Source of the DNA: Ferrovibrio sp.
GTDB lineage: Bacteria; Pseudomonadota; Alphaproteobacteria; Ferrovibrionales; Ferrovibrionaceae
Reading direction: 5' to 3'
DNA length: 64,000 nt
Assembly: GCF_019636075.1 (NCBI RefSeq)
Contig: NZ_JAHBYG010000002.1
Span: 62,001 to 126,000, forward strand
This document shows positions 47,181-55,351 of the stretch, piece after piece (within the stretch, counting starts at the first letter, position 1; each line of letters starts with the position of its first letter). The notes under the pieces were generated by a model. It ran no database searches. It was not told the origin of the DNA and was given only the letters and a program-made list of their open reading frames with translations. Position numbers and translations under genes: made by a program.

Positions 47181-47205
47181 GCCCCAGCCACCCCAAATCT
47201 GCCGC

Positions 47206-47234
47206 TTGCAAGGGGGGCCGGGGTTCGCTATAAC
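47206..47234 (+). promoter_or_regulatory. Strong sigma70-type promoter of rpmE
   Basis: TTGCAA (47206-47211), exactly 17 bases, and TATAAC (47229-47234) form a near-consensus vegetative promoter about 85 bases upstream of rpmE. This fits a highly expressed ribosomal protein gene. The leader between them may carry autoregulation, but I cannot identify a structure. Confidence 0.75.
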
Positions 47235-47320
47235 CCGCCGCCATTGCGGAATTTTGAAAAGGTCCGCCGTTACCCTTTTGGGTTGTATGCCCTGGGTTGC
47301 GGTCGGCCAGGAGCCTGAAG

Positions 47321-47548
47321 ATGAAGCCGGATATCCATCCCGATTACCACGAGATCAAGGTGCAGATGACCGACGGCACCGTGTATTCCACCCGTTCGAC
47401 CTACGGCAAGGCGGGTGATGTGCTGGCGCTGGACATCGATTCCAAGTCGCATCCGGCCTGGACCGGCGGTCCCGCCCGCATCAACGAGGCTGGTGGCCAG
47501 GTCGCCAAGTTCAACAAGCGCTTCGCCGGCTTCGGCCTCAAGAAGTAA
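47321..47548 (+). CDS. rpmE: Ribosomal protein L31, zinc-free type
   Basis: A 75-residue 50S subunit protein. [19 protein letters not shown] is the standard opening and HPAWTG is the conserved end of the folded core; the alphaproteobacterial tail [19 protein letters not shown] follows. The four cysteines of the zinc-binding L31 form are absent: only Ser, Thr and similar residues stand in their place, so this is the C- (zinc-independent) type. The ribosome binding site CAGGAG is about 7 bases upstream of 47321; an in-frame codon at 47297 would add eight residues without support. A perfect terminator follows. Confidence 0.96.
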   Translation: MKPDIHPDYHEIKVQMTDGTVYSTRSTYGKAGDVLALDIDSKSHPAWTGGPARINEAGGQVAKFNKRFAGFGLKK

Positions 47549-47562
47549 GCCGCACCGATCAG

Positions 47563-47603
47563 AAAACGCCGCGCCGGACAGATTTCCGCCGCGGCGTTTT
47601 TTT
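47563..47603 (+). terminator. Rho-independent terminator after rpmE
   Basis: AAAACGCCGCG (47563-47573) pairs with CGCGGCGTTTT (47590-47600), and the T run continues to 47603. The hairpin starts 15 bases after the rpmE stop codon. Confidence 0.9.
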
Positions 47604-47626
47604 GTGTCCGATCAAGCCTTGCCGGG

Positions 47627-47905
47627 ATGGCTAACAATATGGCGCAGGTCTATCAGTCCGCTTCCTTCAAGCTGGGGCATGAAGTGGTCACTCTCGTGAT
47701 GGTGGCGCATTCGGCGCTTTCCACCGACGAGATGGCCCGCCGTTCGTTTTCGGCCTTGCAGCCTTATTTCCCCAATTCGGTCCTGGTGCTGTGCTGCCAG
47801 AGCTTCGATGGCAAGCCGCAATTCCTCGGCCCCCGCCATGTGGTGGCGGCGCTGAATGGCAAGACTTTTGCGGATTTCCGCTGGGCGCCGATTGCCATAA
47901 CTTGA
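47627..47905 (+). CDS. Small protein of unknown function
   Basis: A 92-residue protein without a recognised family. Composition looks protein-like (LGHEVVTLVMVAHSALSTDEMARRSF, then FPNSVLVLCCQSFDGKPQFLGPRHVVAALN), with a central beta strand ending in CC and an alpha/beta pattern; there is no signal peptide or membrane segment. The first ATG is at 47627, four codons before another at 47639; no good ribosome binding site is visible for either. It stands between the rpmE terminator and the hsp20 promoter, so it should be transcribed from its own promoter. Moderately confident that it is a gene, not confident of start. Confidence 0.55.
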   Translation: MANNMAQVYQSASFKLGHEVVTLVMVAHSALSTDEMARRSFSALQPYFPNSVLVLCCQSFDGKPQFLGPRHVVAALNGKTFADFRWAPIAIT

Positions 47906-47942
47906 GGCGTCGTCACTAAAAGACCGGCCCGCAACAGGGCCT

Positions 47943-47972
47943 CTTGAAATCGCAAAACACGCTACCCACATC
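47943..47972 (+). promoter_or_regulatory. Probable heat-shock (sigma32) promoter of hsp20
   Basis: CTTGAAA (47943-47949), 15 bases, then CCCACATC (47965-47972) closely fits the sigma32 consensus CTTGAAA-N11-16-CCCCATNT. It would start a leader of about 100 bases before the Hsp20 start at 48078. Confidence 0.65.
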
Positions 47973-48049
47973 GGGTTTGTCCGGGTGCCATGATGGGCCC
48001 GGATATGCGGCGGTCCGGCCGGTTTTCGGCGGGTCGCATAACCCTGATT

Positions 48050-48070
48050 GCTCTTATCGCTCAAGGAGGA
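48050..48070 (+). promoter_or_regulatory. Candidate ROSE-like thermosensor at the hsp20 ribosome binding site
   Basis: Just before the start, the leader reads TTGCTC, TATCGCTC, AAGGAGGA. In ROSE elements of alphaproteobacterial Hsp20 mRNAs a TYGCT motif pairs imperfectly with the Shine-Dalgarno sequence; here TTGCT and TCGCT precede AAGGAGG directly. The rest of the leader contains further short hairpins. Only RNA folding or a covariance model could settle this. Confidence 0.45.
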
Positions 48071-48077
48071 TGAGACC

Positions 48078-48545
48078 ATGCGTGCTTTTGATATTTCCCC
48101 GCTGCTGCGCTCCAGCGTTGGCTTCGACAATGTGAACCGGCTGTTCGATTTCGCCAGCCGGCTCGATGAAGCCAGCCTCAGCTACCCGCCCTACAACATC
48201 GAGAAGCATGGCGAAGATGCCTATCGCATCTCCATGGCCGTGGCCGGTTTCCGCCCCGATGAACTGGATGTGACGGTGAAGGAGAACAGCCTCACCATTT
48301 CCGGCAAGGCCGCCGAAGCCGAAGCCAATGATGCGGGCGTCACCTACCTGCATCGCGGCATCGCGCGCCGGGCCTTCGAGCGCCGCTTCGAACTGGCCGA
48401 TACCGTGAAGGTGGTGGGTGCCCGTTTCGCCGATGGCCTGCTGTATATCGACCTCAAGCGGGAAATCCCCGAGGCGAAGAAGCCGCGCCAGATCCAGATC
48501 GTGGCCGGCAGCCAGCCGGTGACCCTGGAAGCCCAGGCTGCGTAA
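48078..48545 (+). CDS. Hsp20/IbpA small heat-shock protein
   Basis: A 155-residue alpha-crystallin-domain chaperone. The N-terminal MRAFDISPLLRSSVGFDNVNRLFD is typical of alphaproteobacterial IbpA-like proteins, which bind unfolding proteins without ATP. The crystallin domain covers about residues 35-130 (PPYNIEKHGEDAYRISMAVAGF, NSLTISGK, ERRFELADTVKVVGARFADGLLYIDLKREIP). A C-terminal IxI-type motif IQIVAG follows. AAGGAGG stands eight bases before the start. A sigma32-like promoter and possible ROSE thermosensor precede it, giving double temperature control, and a bidirectional terminator follows. Confidence 0.95.
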   Translation: MRAFDISPLLRSSVGFDNVNRLFDFASRLDEASLSYPPYNIEKHGEDAYRISMAVAGFRPDELDVTVKENSLTISGKAAEAEANDAGVTYLHRGIARRAFERRFELADTVKVVGARFADGLLYIDLKREIPEAKKPRQIQIVAGSQPVTLEAQAA

Positions 48546-48565
48546 TCTGGCCTACTGAAAAAACG

Positions 48566-48597
48566 AAAGCCCGGGTGGCAACACCCGGGCTTTTTTT
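48566..48597. terminator. Bidirectional terminator between hsp20 and pgk
   Basis: AAAGCCCGGGTG (48566-48577) pairs with CACCCGGGCTTT (48582-48593) around GCAA. A T run follows on the plus strand (to 48597) and a near-continuous T run (GTTTTTTC) follows on the minus strand, so it can end both hsp20 and pgk transcripts. Confidence 0.92.
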
Positions 48598-48616
48598 GCG
48601 GCTATGCAGTCGGCTG

Positions 48617-49816
48617 TCAGTCTGCGGTCTTCAGCGCAGCCACGCCGGGCAGTTCCTTGCCTTCCAGCCATTCCAGGAAGGCGCCGCCGGCGGTCGACAC
48701 ATAGGAGAATTCCTCGGCCACGCCGGCATGGCGCAAGGCCGCCACAGTATCGCCGCCGCCGGCCACGCTGAGCAGGCGGCCCGAGGCGGTGAGGGCAGCC
48801 GCCGTGCGCGCCACCATCACGGTGCCGGCATCGAAAGGCGCGGTCTCGAAAGCGCCGAGCGGGCCGTTCCACACCAGCGTGCGGCAATCGGCCAGGATGG
48901 TGCCCAGGCGGGATGCGGCCACGGGGCCGATATCCAGGATCATCTGATCGGCAGCCACACGTTCGGCAGACACCACCTTGCTGGCAGCACCAGCCTTGAA
49001 CTCGCGCGCTACCACCACGTCGTCGGGCAGGATCACGGCGCAGCCGCGCACCACGGCATCGCGCAGGATGTCGCGGGCGGTATCGGCCATGTTCTTCTCG
49101 CACAGGCTCTTGCCCACTTCGCGGCCTTGCGCGAACAGGAAGGTATTGGCCATGCCGCCGCCGATGATCAGCTTGTCCACCTTGCTCAGCAGGTTGCCCA
49201 GCAATTCCAGTTTGGTGGAAACCTTGGCGCCGCCGATCACGGCCGCCACGGGCCGCTCAGGCGCCACCAGGGCGGCTTCCAGATGCTTCAATTCCACTTC
49301 CATGTTGCGGCCGGCATAGGCCGGCAGCAGATGCGCCAGAGCCTCGGTGGAGACATGGGCGCGATGGGCGCAGGAGAAGGCATCGTTCACGTAGATATCG
49401 CCCAGCTCGGCCATCATGCGGGCAAAGGCGCTGTCGTTCTTTTCCTCGGCCTTGTGGAAGCGGGTATTTTCCAGCAGCACGATGCCGCCTTTGCGCAGCT
49501 TGGCGATGGCATCCTTGGCGGCATCGCCAACGCAATCATCGGCGAAGGCCACCGAACTGCCAAGCGCGGTGGCGAGCGCAGCCGCCACCGGCTTGAGGCT
49601 CATTTCCGGCACAACCTTGCCGTCGGGCCGGCCGAAATGCGACAGCACCACCACTTTCGCATCCTTGCGCGACAATTCGTGCAAGGTGGGCAGGATGCGG
49701 CTGATGCGCAGATCGTCGGTGATCCGGCCGTCCTTCATCGGAACGTTCAGATCCACGCGCACCAGCACCACCTTGCCGGCCACGTCCACGTTGTCGAGCG
49801 TGCGGAACCTCGCCAT
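48617..49816 (-). CDS. pgk: Phosphoglycerate kinase
   Basis: A 399-residue monomeric glycolytic enzyme transferring phosphate between 1,3-bisphosphoglycerate and ADP. N-terminal domain motifs are [17 protein letters not shown], the basic-patch SHFGRPDGK and [13 protein letters not shown]; the C-terminal nucleotide domain has [21 protein letters not shown] and [11 protein letters not shown]. Length is usual for bacteria. The start at 49816 gives the conserved [15 protein letters not shown]; longer readings enter the upstream gap gene. It lies 14 bases after gap on the same strand, forming the common gap-pgk glycolysis unit, and ends next to a bidirectional terminator. Confidence 0.97.
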   Translation of the reverse strand: MARFRTLDNVDVAGKVVLVRVDLNVPMKDGRITDDLRISRILPTLHELSRKDAKVVVLSHFGRPDGKVVPEMSLKPVAAALATALGSSVAFADDCVGDAAKDAIAKLRKGGIVLLENTRFHKAEEKNDSAFARMMAELGDIYVNDAFSCAHRAHVSTEALAHLLPAYAGRNMEVELKHLEAALVAPERPVAAVIGGAKVSTKLELLGNLLSKVDKLIIGGGMANTFLFAQGREVGKSLCEKNMADTARDILRDAVVRGCAVILPDDVVVAREFKAGAASKVVSAERVAADQMILDIGPVAASRLGTILADCRTLVWNGPLGAFETAPFDAGTVMVARTAAALTASGRLLSVAGGGDTVAALRHAGVAEEFSYVSTAGGAFLEWLEGKELPGVAALKTAD

Positions 49817-49830
49817 GGCCGGGCTCCGGA

Positions 49831-50835
49831 TTACAGCTTGGCCATGGCCAGCGCGGTATCCGACATGCGGTTGGAGAAACCCCATTCGTTGTCGTACCAG
49901 CTCAGCACACGCACCAGATTGCCCTCCAGCACCTGGGTCTGCAGCAGATCGAAGGTGGAGGAATTCGGATTGTGGTTGAAGTCAGACGACACCAGCGGCA
50001 CGTCGTTGACGCCCAGGATGCCCTTCAGCTTGCCATTGGCGGCGGCCAGGATGGCGGCGTTGATCTCTTCCTTGTTGGTGGCGCGCTTGGCCACAAATTT
50101 GAAGTCGATCAGCGATACATTGGGGGTCGGCACGCGGATCGACGAGCCATCCAGCTTGCCCTTCAGTTCCGGCAGCACCAGGCCCACGGCCTTGGCGGCA
50201 CCGGTGGTGGTGGGGATCATGCTCAGCGCGGCGGCGCGGGCGCGGTAGAGATCCTTGTGCATGGTGTCCAGCGTGGGCTGGTCGCCGGTATAGGCATGGA
50301 TGGTGGTCATGTAGCCTTTTTCGATGCCCACGGTCTCATGCAGCACATAGGCCACCGGGGCCAGGCAGTTGGTGGTGCAGGAGGCATTCGAGACAACGGT
50401 ATGCTCGGGCTTCAGCTTGTCGTGGTTCACGCCGTAAACCACGGTCAGGTCGGCATCGTTGCCCGGGGCCGAGATCAGCACCTTGCGGGCGCCGGCGGTC
50501 AGATGCGCGGCGGCCTTGGCGCGATCGGTGAAGATGCCGGTGCATTCCATGGCGATATCGACCTTCAGGGCCGCCCAGGGCAGCTTGGCCGGATCGCGCT
50601 CGGCGCTCACCTTGATCGGGCCGCGGCCCACATCGATGCTGTCGCCGGTCACGGTCACGTTGCCGTTGAAGCGGCCATGCACCGAGTCGTAGCGGAATAG
50701 ATGTGCGTTGGTTTCCACCGGGCCGAGATCGTTGATGCCGACCACTTCGATATCGGTGCGACCCGACTCGATGATGGCGCGCAGCACATTGCGCCCGATA
50801 CGACCGAAACCATTGATGGCAACGCGAACCGTCAT
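49831..50835 (-). CDS. gap: Glyceraldehyde-3-phosphate dehydrogenase, type I
   Basis: A 334-residue NAD-dependent tetrameric dehydrogenase of glycolysis and gluconeogenesis. The Rossmann start [17 protein letters not shown] (about 3-19) is standard; the catalytic Cys is in [13 protein letters not shown] and its His partner is in the following strand region around IHAYTGDQ. The S-loop ([21 protein letters not shown]) and C-terminal [13 protein letters not shown] are conserved. NAD preference is likely from the acidic residue in ING... D of the second strand ([12 protein letters not shown]). GGAG lies about nine bases before the start, and pgk follows after 14 bases. Confidence 0.97.
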   Translation of the reverse strand: MTVRVAINGFGRIGRNVLRAIIESGRTDIEVVGINDLGPVETNAHLFRYDSVHGRFNGNVTVTGDSIDVGRGPIKVSAERDPAKLPWAALKVDIAMECTGIFTDRAKAAAHLTAGARKVLISAPGNDADLTVVYGVNHDKLKPEHTVVSNASCTTNCLAPVAYVLHETVGIEKGYMTTIHAYTGDQPTLDTMHKDLYRARAAALSMIPTTTGAAKAVGLVLPELKGKLDGSSIRVPTPNVSLIDFKFVAKRATNKEEINAAILAAANGKLKGILGVNDVPLVSSDFNHNPNSSTFDLLQTQVLEGNLVRVLSWYDNEWGFSNRMSDTALAMAKL

Positions 50836-51076
50836 TTTTCCGTCTCCGAGAGGTAGGCCCGGCGGAGCGGTAGCAGACCCGAAAACCGGGTGGACGCCCG
50901 CGCGGGAACAGGGGAATTTTCGCGCCTCGTGTTAACGGCTTTGGCCGCGCCATGCAAGGCGGGGCGCCTGAAAATACAGCAGTTTGGCTGCCTGCCGGGC
51001 AGCGTGGCGCTTGGCGGTCGTCTCACCTTTGGTTAGAGTTGCGCAGGAAATGGGGATTTCTGTGGTTGGGGGAGAC

Positions 51077-51799
51077 ATGTTGAAGCAGGTGGTGCGGCAA
51101 CCGCTCGTATCGGTTGTGTCGCGGGGGACCGTGATTGGAATCATCGCGGTTGGTGCGGTGTCGGCGTTGGCAGCTTTTACATCCGGCGCGACTCAGGCGC
51201 AGGTGAGGGCGCAGCAGCCGCAATACCAGGCTCCCTATCAGGTGGTTCAGAATCAGCCGGCCCAGGCGCCCCAGGCCCAGGCGCCCCAGGCTCAGGCTCA
51301 GGCCCAGGCCCGGGCGCAGGCCCAGGCCGCCAAGGCAGCCCCGTCACAGTCGCAACTCGCCGATGATCCGGCTTTCTGGTCGTTCTCGGCTGGCTGGTTC
51401 GATATCAACAAGCAGAAGAACGAAGCCTTCGAAGGCCGCATCGAATATCGTGACGACCATAAATTCTGGGGCTTCAAACCCTTCGGCGGCGTGATGGCCA
51501 CGTCTGACCGCGCGGCCCATGTCTATGCCGGCATATTGATGGATTTGTATTTCGGTCGGCGCTGGGTGATCACGCCCAGTTTCGCACCGGGCTGGTATCA
51601 TGAAGGCGACGGCAAGAAGATCAGCGACGGCATCCAGTTCCGGTCGCAACTCGAAATCGCCTATCGCTTCGATGATCGCTCGCGGATCGGCATCAGCATC
51701 AACCATATCTCCAATGCCGGCATCAACGATCCCAATCCAGGTTCGGAAACGCTCGCGCTGACTTATTCGATTCCCACCTCGGGCTGGCTCGGCCGCTAA
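51077..51799 (+). CDS. PagL-like lipid A 3-O-deacylase, acyloxyacyl hydrolase
   Basis: A 240-residue outer-membrane beta-barrel enzyme candidate. A signal peptide covers about residues 15-40 (IGIIAVGAVSALAAFTSGATQAQ). A low-complexity linker follows, dominated by Ala, Gln and Pro (residues 45-85, with QAPQAQ and AQAQA repeats), then the barrel. The C-terminal part fits PagL, which removes the 3-linked acyl chain of lipid A: ISINHISNAGINDPNPGSETL contains the expected His-Ser pair and Asn-Pro-Gly. The long AQ-rich linker is not a feature of Pseudomonas PagL. The exact start is uncertain: ATG 51077 directly follows GGGGGAG (spacing too short), with 51050 as an alternative. Confidence 0.75.
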   Translation: MLKQVVRQPLVSVVSRGTVIGIIAVGAVSALAAFTSGATQAQVRAQQPQYQAPYQVVQNQPAQAPQAQAPQAQAQAQARAQAQAAKAAPSQSQLADDPAFWSFSAGWFDINKQKNEAFEGRIEYRDDHKFWGFKPFGGVMATSDRAAHVYAGILMDLYFGRRWVITPSFAPGWYHEGDGKKISDGIQFRSQLEIAYRFDDRSRIGISINHISNAGINDPNPGSETLALTYSIPTSGWLGR

Positions 51800-51819
51800 G
51801 TCGCCGATTGGATTTCGGT

Positions 51820-52959
51820 ATGGCCGATGCCCTGAAAGATATGTACGACCGTGCGGCGGTGGATTTTCTTGCCGCGCGCATTGTTGCCGTGCAGCCGAAA
51901 TTTCCCCGCCAGGCTTTCGTGCGCGAAGTGGCGGCCGACCTGCCGCCGCTGGAATTGAAGGCGCGTTCGCTGCGTATCGCGGCCGGCCTGCGCCAGCATC
52001 TGCCGCAGGATTATGCCGCGGCGCTAGGCATCATCCTGAAAAGTCTGGGCAAGGATGACAGCACGGGCGGGATTGGTGGAGGCGGGATAGAAGGCATGGG
52101 CGGCTTCCGCTTCATGCCGCTGTTGAATTTCGTTGGCGCCTATGGGCTAGACGAACCAGAGCTGTCGCTGGATGCCCTGGGCGAGTTGACGCTGTATTTC
52201 AGCGGCGAATTCGATATCCGGCCATATTTGCGCAAATATCCGCGCCAGGCCTTTGCCAAACTGCAGCAATTGTCGCGCGACAAGGATTGGCGCCGCCGCC
52301 GGTTGGCATCCGAAGGCTCGCGGCCGCGCCTGCCTTGGGGCATGGGGCTGCCCGATCTGGTGCGCGATCCATCGCCCGCCCTGCCGATTCTGCACCGGCT
52401 GCATGATGATGCGCATGACAGCGTGCGGCGTTCGGTGGCCAATCACCTGAACGATATCGCCCGCGACCATCCCGAGCTTGCGGTGGATATCGCCGGGCAA
52501 TGGGCCAAACGCGCCGGCCGGAAGCCGCCGGAAACCCTGCGCCCCACCATTCGCCATGCCCTGCGCGGCCTGGTCAAGCAGGGCCATCCGGGCGCATTGG
52601 GATTGTTGGGCTTCGAGGCCGATGTGAAACTGGCCTTGCAGGATTTCAAGCTGAAGGCGCAAAGCGTGGCCTATGGCGGGGCGCTGGAATTCAGCGCCAC
52701 ATTGATCAATCGCGGCAAGACGCCGGTCAATCTCAGTATCGATTATGCCATCTGGCATCTGCGCGCCGATGGCAGCCTGCGGCCCAAGGTGTTCAAGCTG
52801 GCAGTGCGCGAAGCGGCGCCCGGCGAAAGCATCGCGTTGACCAAGCGCCACGCCATCAAGCCGATCACCACACGGCGCTATTATGCCGGCAAGCAGGCGG
52901 TTGATATCCGCGTGAATGGCCAGGTGTTGGGCCGCTGCGATTTCACCCTGAAAATGTGA
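51820..52959 (+). CDS. DNA alkylation-repair HEAT-repeat protein (AlkC-like)
   Basis: A 379-residue protein. HEAT-like repeats occupy the middle, for instance PALPILHRLHDDAHDSVRRSVANHLNDIARDHPELAVDIAGQWAK, which resembles the AlkC/AlkD family of DNA glycosylases that remove 3-methyladenine and other alkylated bases. The C-terminal 100 residues (ALEFSATLINRGKTPVNLSIDYAIWHL) look like an immunoglobulin-like domain, as known from AlkC. A poly-glycine loop (GGIGGGGIEGMGG) interrupts the N-terminal part. The start could be TTG at 51808 or ATG at 51820; the latter is preferred. It precedes gluQRS (convergent, stops abutting) and an AlkA-type glycosylase lies just beyond. Confidence 0.75.
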   Translation: MADALKDMYDRAAVDFLAARIVAVQPKFPRQAFVREVAADLPPLELKARSLRIAAGLRQHLPQDYAAALGIILKSLGKDDSTGGIGGGGIEGMGGFRFMPLLNFVGAYGLDEPELSLDALGELTLYFSGEFDIRPYLRKYPRQAFAKLQQLSRDKDWRRRRLASEGSRPRLPWGMGLPDLVRDPSPALPILHRLHDDAHDSVRRSVANHLNDIARDHPELAVDIAGQWAKRAGRKPPETLRPTIRHALRGLVKQGHPGALGLLGFEADVKLALQDFKLKAQSVAYGGALEFSATLINRGKTPVNLSIDYAIWHLRADGSLRPKVFKLAVREAAPGESIALTKRHAIKPITTRRYYAGKQAVDIRVNGQVLGRCDFTLKM

Positions 52960-53847
52960 TCAGACCGCGAAGGCGGCAGGATCGAGCTCGAGCTGCCGCC
53001 ATAAAGCGGCCGGGTCCATGCCCTCCAGGCGCAGGTCGCGCAGGGATTTCGATCCTTTGCGTTTGGCCATGCGCGTGCCGTCGGGATCCAGCAGCAGGGC
53101 ATGATGGGCGTATGCCGGCACCGGCAAGCCGAACAAGGCTTGCAGCAGGCGATGCAGATGGGTAGCGGCAAATAAATCCTCGCCGCGAATGATATGCGTG
53201 ATGCCTTGCAAGGCATCGTCCAGCGTGACGCAGAGATGGTAGCTGGCCGGGGTATCCTTGCGCGCCAGCACCACGTCGCCGATGCCGCGCAGCAGCAGAT
53301 CGGGCGAGGCATGCTGCGGCCCGGCCTGTTCGTCATGCCAATGCAGATGCTGCGCGGCATCGCCCAGGCTGGCGAGTGCCGCTGCCATGTCCAGGCGCAG
53401 GGCATGATTCTCGCCGGCTGCGATGCGGCGCGTGCGCTCGGCGGCGGAAAGCTGCCGGCAGGTGCCGGGATAGAGCGTGCCGTCTAAACCATGCGGCGCG
53501 GCGCCGATGCGGGCGATTTCCTCCTGCACCTGACGGCGGGTGCAGAAGCAGGGATAAAGCAGGGCGCGCCGTTGCAGATCGTGCAGGGCTGCGCGGTATT
53601 CATCGAAATGCTGCGATTGCCGCCGCACGGGTTCTTCCCAGCGCAGGCCCAGCCAGGCCAGATCGGCCAGCAGATCGTCGGTCAGTTCGGGTCGGCAGCG
53701 CGTGGCGTCGATATCCTCGATGCGCAGCAAAAAGCGCCCGCCGGCCTGTCGGGCACGCAGATAGGCCAGTCCGGCTGAATAAGCATGGCCGGCATGCAGA
53801 TGGCCGGTGGGGCTGGGGGCGAAGCGGGTGACAAGCGCGGGCGGCAT
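52960..53847 (-). CDS. gluQ: Glutamyl-Q tRNA(Asp) synthetase
   Basis: A 295-residue truncated class I aminoacyl-tRNA synthetase that puts glutamate on the queuosine of tRNA-Asp. It has the Rossmann HIGH-like motif GHLHAGH and the KMSKS-like MAKRKGSKSL, and the Cys set CFC...C (YPCFCTRRQ, LYPGTCR) that binds zinc. The anticodon-binding domain of GluRS is absent, which is why it is much shorter. TRFAPSPTGHLHAGH and LRIEDIDATRCRPE are typical GluQRS segments. A longer reading from a TTG at 53868 is rejected in favour of ATG at 53847. It is divergent from the alkA-type gene with only 30 bases between starts, and its stop codon directly abuts that of the HEAT-repeat gene. Confidence 0.92.
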   Translation of the reverse strand: MPPALVTRFAPSPTGHLHAGHAYSAGLAYLRARQAGGRFLLRIEDIDATRCRPELTDDLLADLAWLGLRWEEPVRRQSQHFDEYRAALHDLQRRALLYPCFCTRRQVQEEIARIGAAPHGLDGTLYPGTCRQLSAAERTRRIAAGENHALRLDMAAALASLGDAAQHLHWHDEQAGPQHASPDLLLRGIGDVVLARKDTPASYHLCVTLDDALQGITHIIRGEDLFAATHLHRLLQALFGLPVPAYAHHALLLDPDGTRMAKRKGSKSLRDLRLEGMDPAALWRQLELDPAAFAV

Positions 53848-53877
53848 GTGCAAGCTGTTTGGCGACAAGGGAGACGG

Positions 53878-54537
53878 ATGCTTATGGCAAGTCCAGCATC
53901 GCCTGTGAAGCCGGATCGCCGCAAGCGCACGCTGGCGGCGTTGGCGGCATTATGCGCCATCGAGCCGCGCTTTGCCCATGCCTTGCAGCATTGCGGATTC
54001 ATCGCCGACCGCAGGCGGCCGGCGGATTTCGCCAATCTGTGCCGCATCGTTGTCGAGCAGCAGGTTTCGGTGGCCGCCGCCGCCACCATCTGGGGGCGGG
54101 TGACGGCTAAGGTTTCGCCTTTTACCGCCGATGCCTTGCTGGCGCATGACGAAGCCGCCCTGCTGGCCTGCGGCTTGAGCCGGCCCAAGCTGCGCTATCT
54201 GCGCCTGGCGGCCGAAGCTTTGCGCGATGGCAGCCTGAATCTGGCGGGTCTGCACAAGCTGCCCGATCATGAAGCGCAGGCGCATCTCACTGCCGTGAAA
54301 GGCATCGGGCGCTGGACCGCCGAGATATATCTGCTGTTCGCGCTGGATCGGGAAGATATCTGGCCAGCCCATGACGTGGCGTTGCAGGAAGCCGCCAAAC
54401 GCCTGTTCAACATGCGCAAGCGGCCCGATGTGAAACGCATGGACCGTATCGCCGCGCGCTGGCGGCCGCATCGCGGCGTCGCGGCGCGGCTGCTTTGGCG
54501 CTATTATGGCTTGATGAAACAGAAGGCCATGCCATGA
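53878..54537 (+). CDS. DNA-3-methyladenine glycosylase II (AlkA/HhH-GPD)
   Basis: A 219-residue helix-hairpin-helix glycosylase that excises alkylated purines. The hairpin is LTAVKGIGRWTAEIYLLFAL, followed by the catalytic Asp166 in IWPAHDVALQ, at the usual distance. It lacks the N-terminal beta domain of E. coli AlkA and so resembles the shorter MAG1/AlkA-type enzymes. The ribosome binding site AAGGGAG allows ATG 53878 (spacing four) or 53884 (spacing ten). It is divergent from gluQ and overlaps the next gene by four bases (ATGA). Together with the AlkC-like gene it makes this a small alkylation-repair neighbourhood. Confidence 0.88.
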   Translation: MLMASPASPVKPDRRKRTLAALAALCAIEPRFAHALQHCGFIADRRRPADFANLCRIVVEQQVSVAAAATIWGRVTAKVSPFTADALLAHDEAALLACGLSRPKLRYLRLAAEALRDGSLNLAGLHKLPDHEAQAHLTAVKGIGRWTAEIYLLFALDREDIWPAHDVALQEAAKRLFNMRKRPDVKRMDRIAARWRPHRGVAARLLWRYYGLMKQKAMP

Positions 54538-55241
54538 CGATACAGCGCCTTGATGGCCCCCGCCTGCCTGCACGCCAGGGGCCGGCGCAACAGCTTGTGG
54601 TGCTGCTGCATGGCTATGGGTCCGATGGCAACGATCTGATCGAACTGGCCAAGCATTGGCATGGCCTGTTGCCGCGAGCGGATTTTGTGGCGCCCCATGC
54701 GCCGGGTCTGATTCCCGGCATGGAGGCGATGGCCGGTGGCCGGCAATGGTTCGGGCTTAACGATTACGATCCCAGCCTGCTGCGCCGCGATCCCCATCAT
54801 GCCGCGCGGATTTATGAAAAGCTGCTAGCCGGCGCCGAACAGGCTTCCCCCAGCCTGGATGCCTTTCTGGACGCCGAACTGGCGCGTCTCAAACTGCCGC
54901 CTGCCAAGCTGGCCCTGGTGGGCTTCAGCCAGGGTACCATGATGGCCCTGCATGTGGGGCTGCGGCGCCGGCATGGCAGCCTGGGGGCGATTCTGGGTTA
55001 TTCCGGTGCCTTAGTGGGCGCGGCTAAGCTGAAAGACCAGGCCAGCCCGCCATCGCCGCCGATTCTGCTGATCCATGGCACGGAAGACGATGTGGTGCCG
55101 ATGGATGCCCTGTTCGACAGCGTGAATGGGTTGGGAGAGGCCGGAATTCCGGCCCGCTGGCATTTGTGCCCCGGCCTGCCGCATTCCATCGACCAGGAGG
55201 GCCTGCTGCTGGGCGGGCATTTCCTGGCCCGTACCCTGTAA
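54534..55241 (+). CDS. Alpha/beta-hydrolase, carboxylesterase/phospholipase type
   Basis: A 235-residue serine hydrolase of the phospholipase/carboxylesterase (YpfH/APT-like) family. The oxyanion region is VLLHGYGSDGNDL, the nucleophile Ser is in GFSQGTMMA, the acid is Asp in HGTEDDVVP, and the His is in LPHSI. There is no signal peptide, so it acts in the cytoplasm on small esters or acyl groups. Its ATG overlaps the stop of the AlkA-type gene, which implies coupled translation but no evident functional link. Confidence 0.9.
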   Translation: MTIQRLDGPRLPARQGPAQQLVVLLHGYGSDGNDLIELAKHWHGLLPRADFVAPHAPGLIPGMEAMAGGRQWFGLNDYDPSLLRRDPHHAARIYEKLLAGAEQASPSLDAFLDAELARLKLPPAKLALVGFSQGTMMALHVGLRRRHGSLGAILGYSGALVGAAKLKDQASPPSPPILLIHGTEDDVVPMDALFDSVNGLGEAGIPARWHLCPGLPHSIDQEGLLLGGHFLARTL

Positions 55242-55351
55242 GCCGCCCTAAATAAGGTGGTTGTCATGATGCGGTCACGCATCATATTGTATTGTCAGTA
55301 CAGCACGAGTTGATCACCTCTTTTGCCGTCCGGCGTGGGAGTAGCAACACG

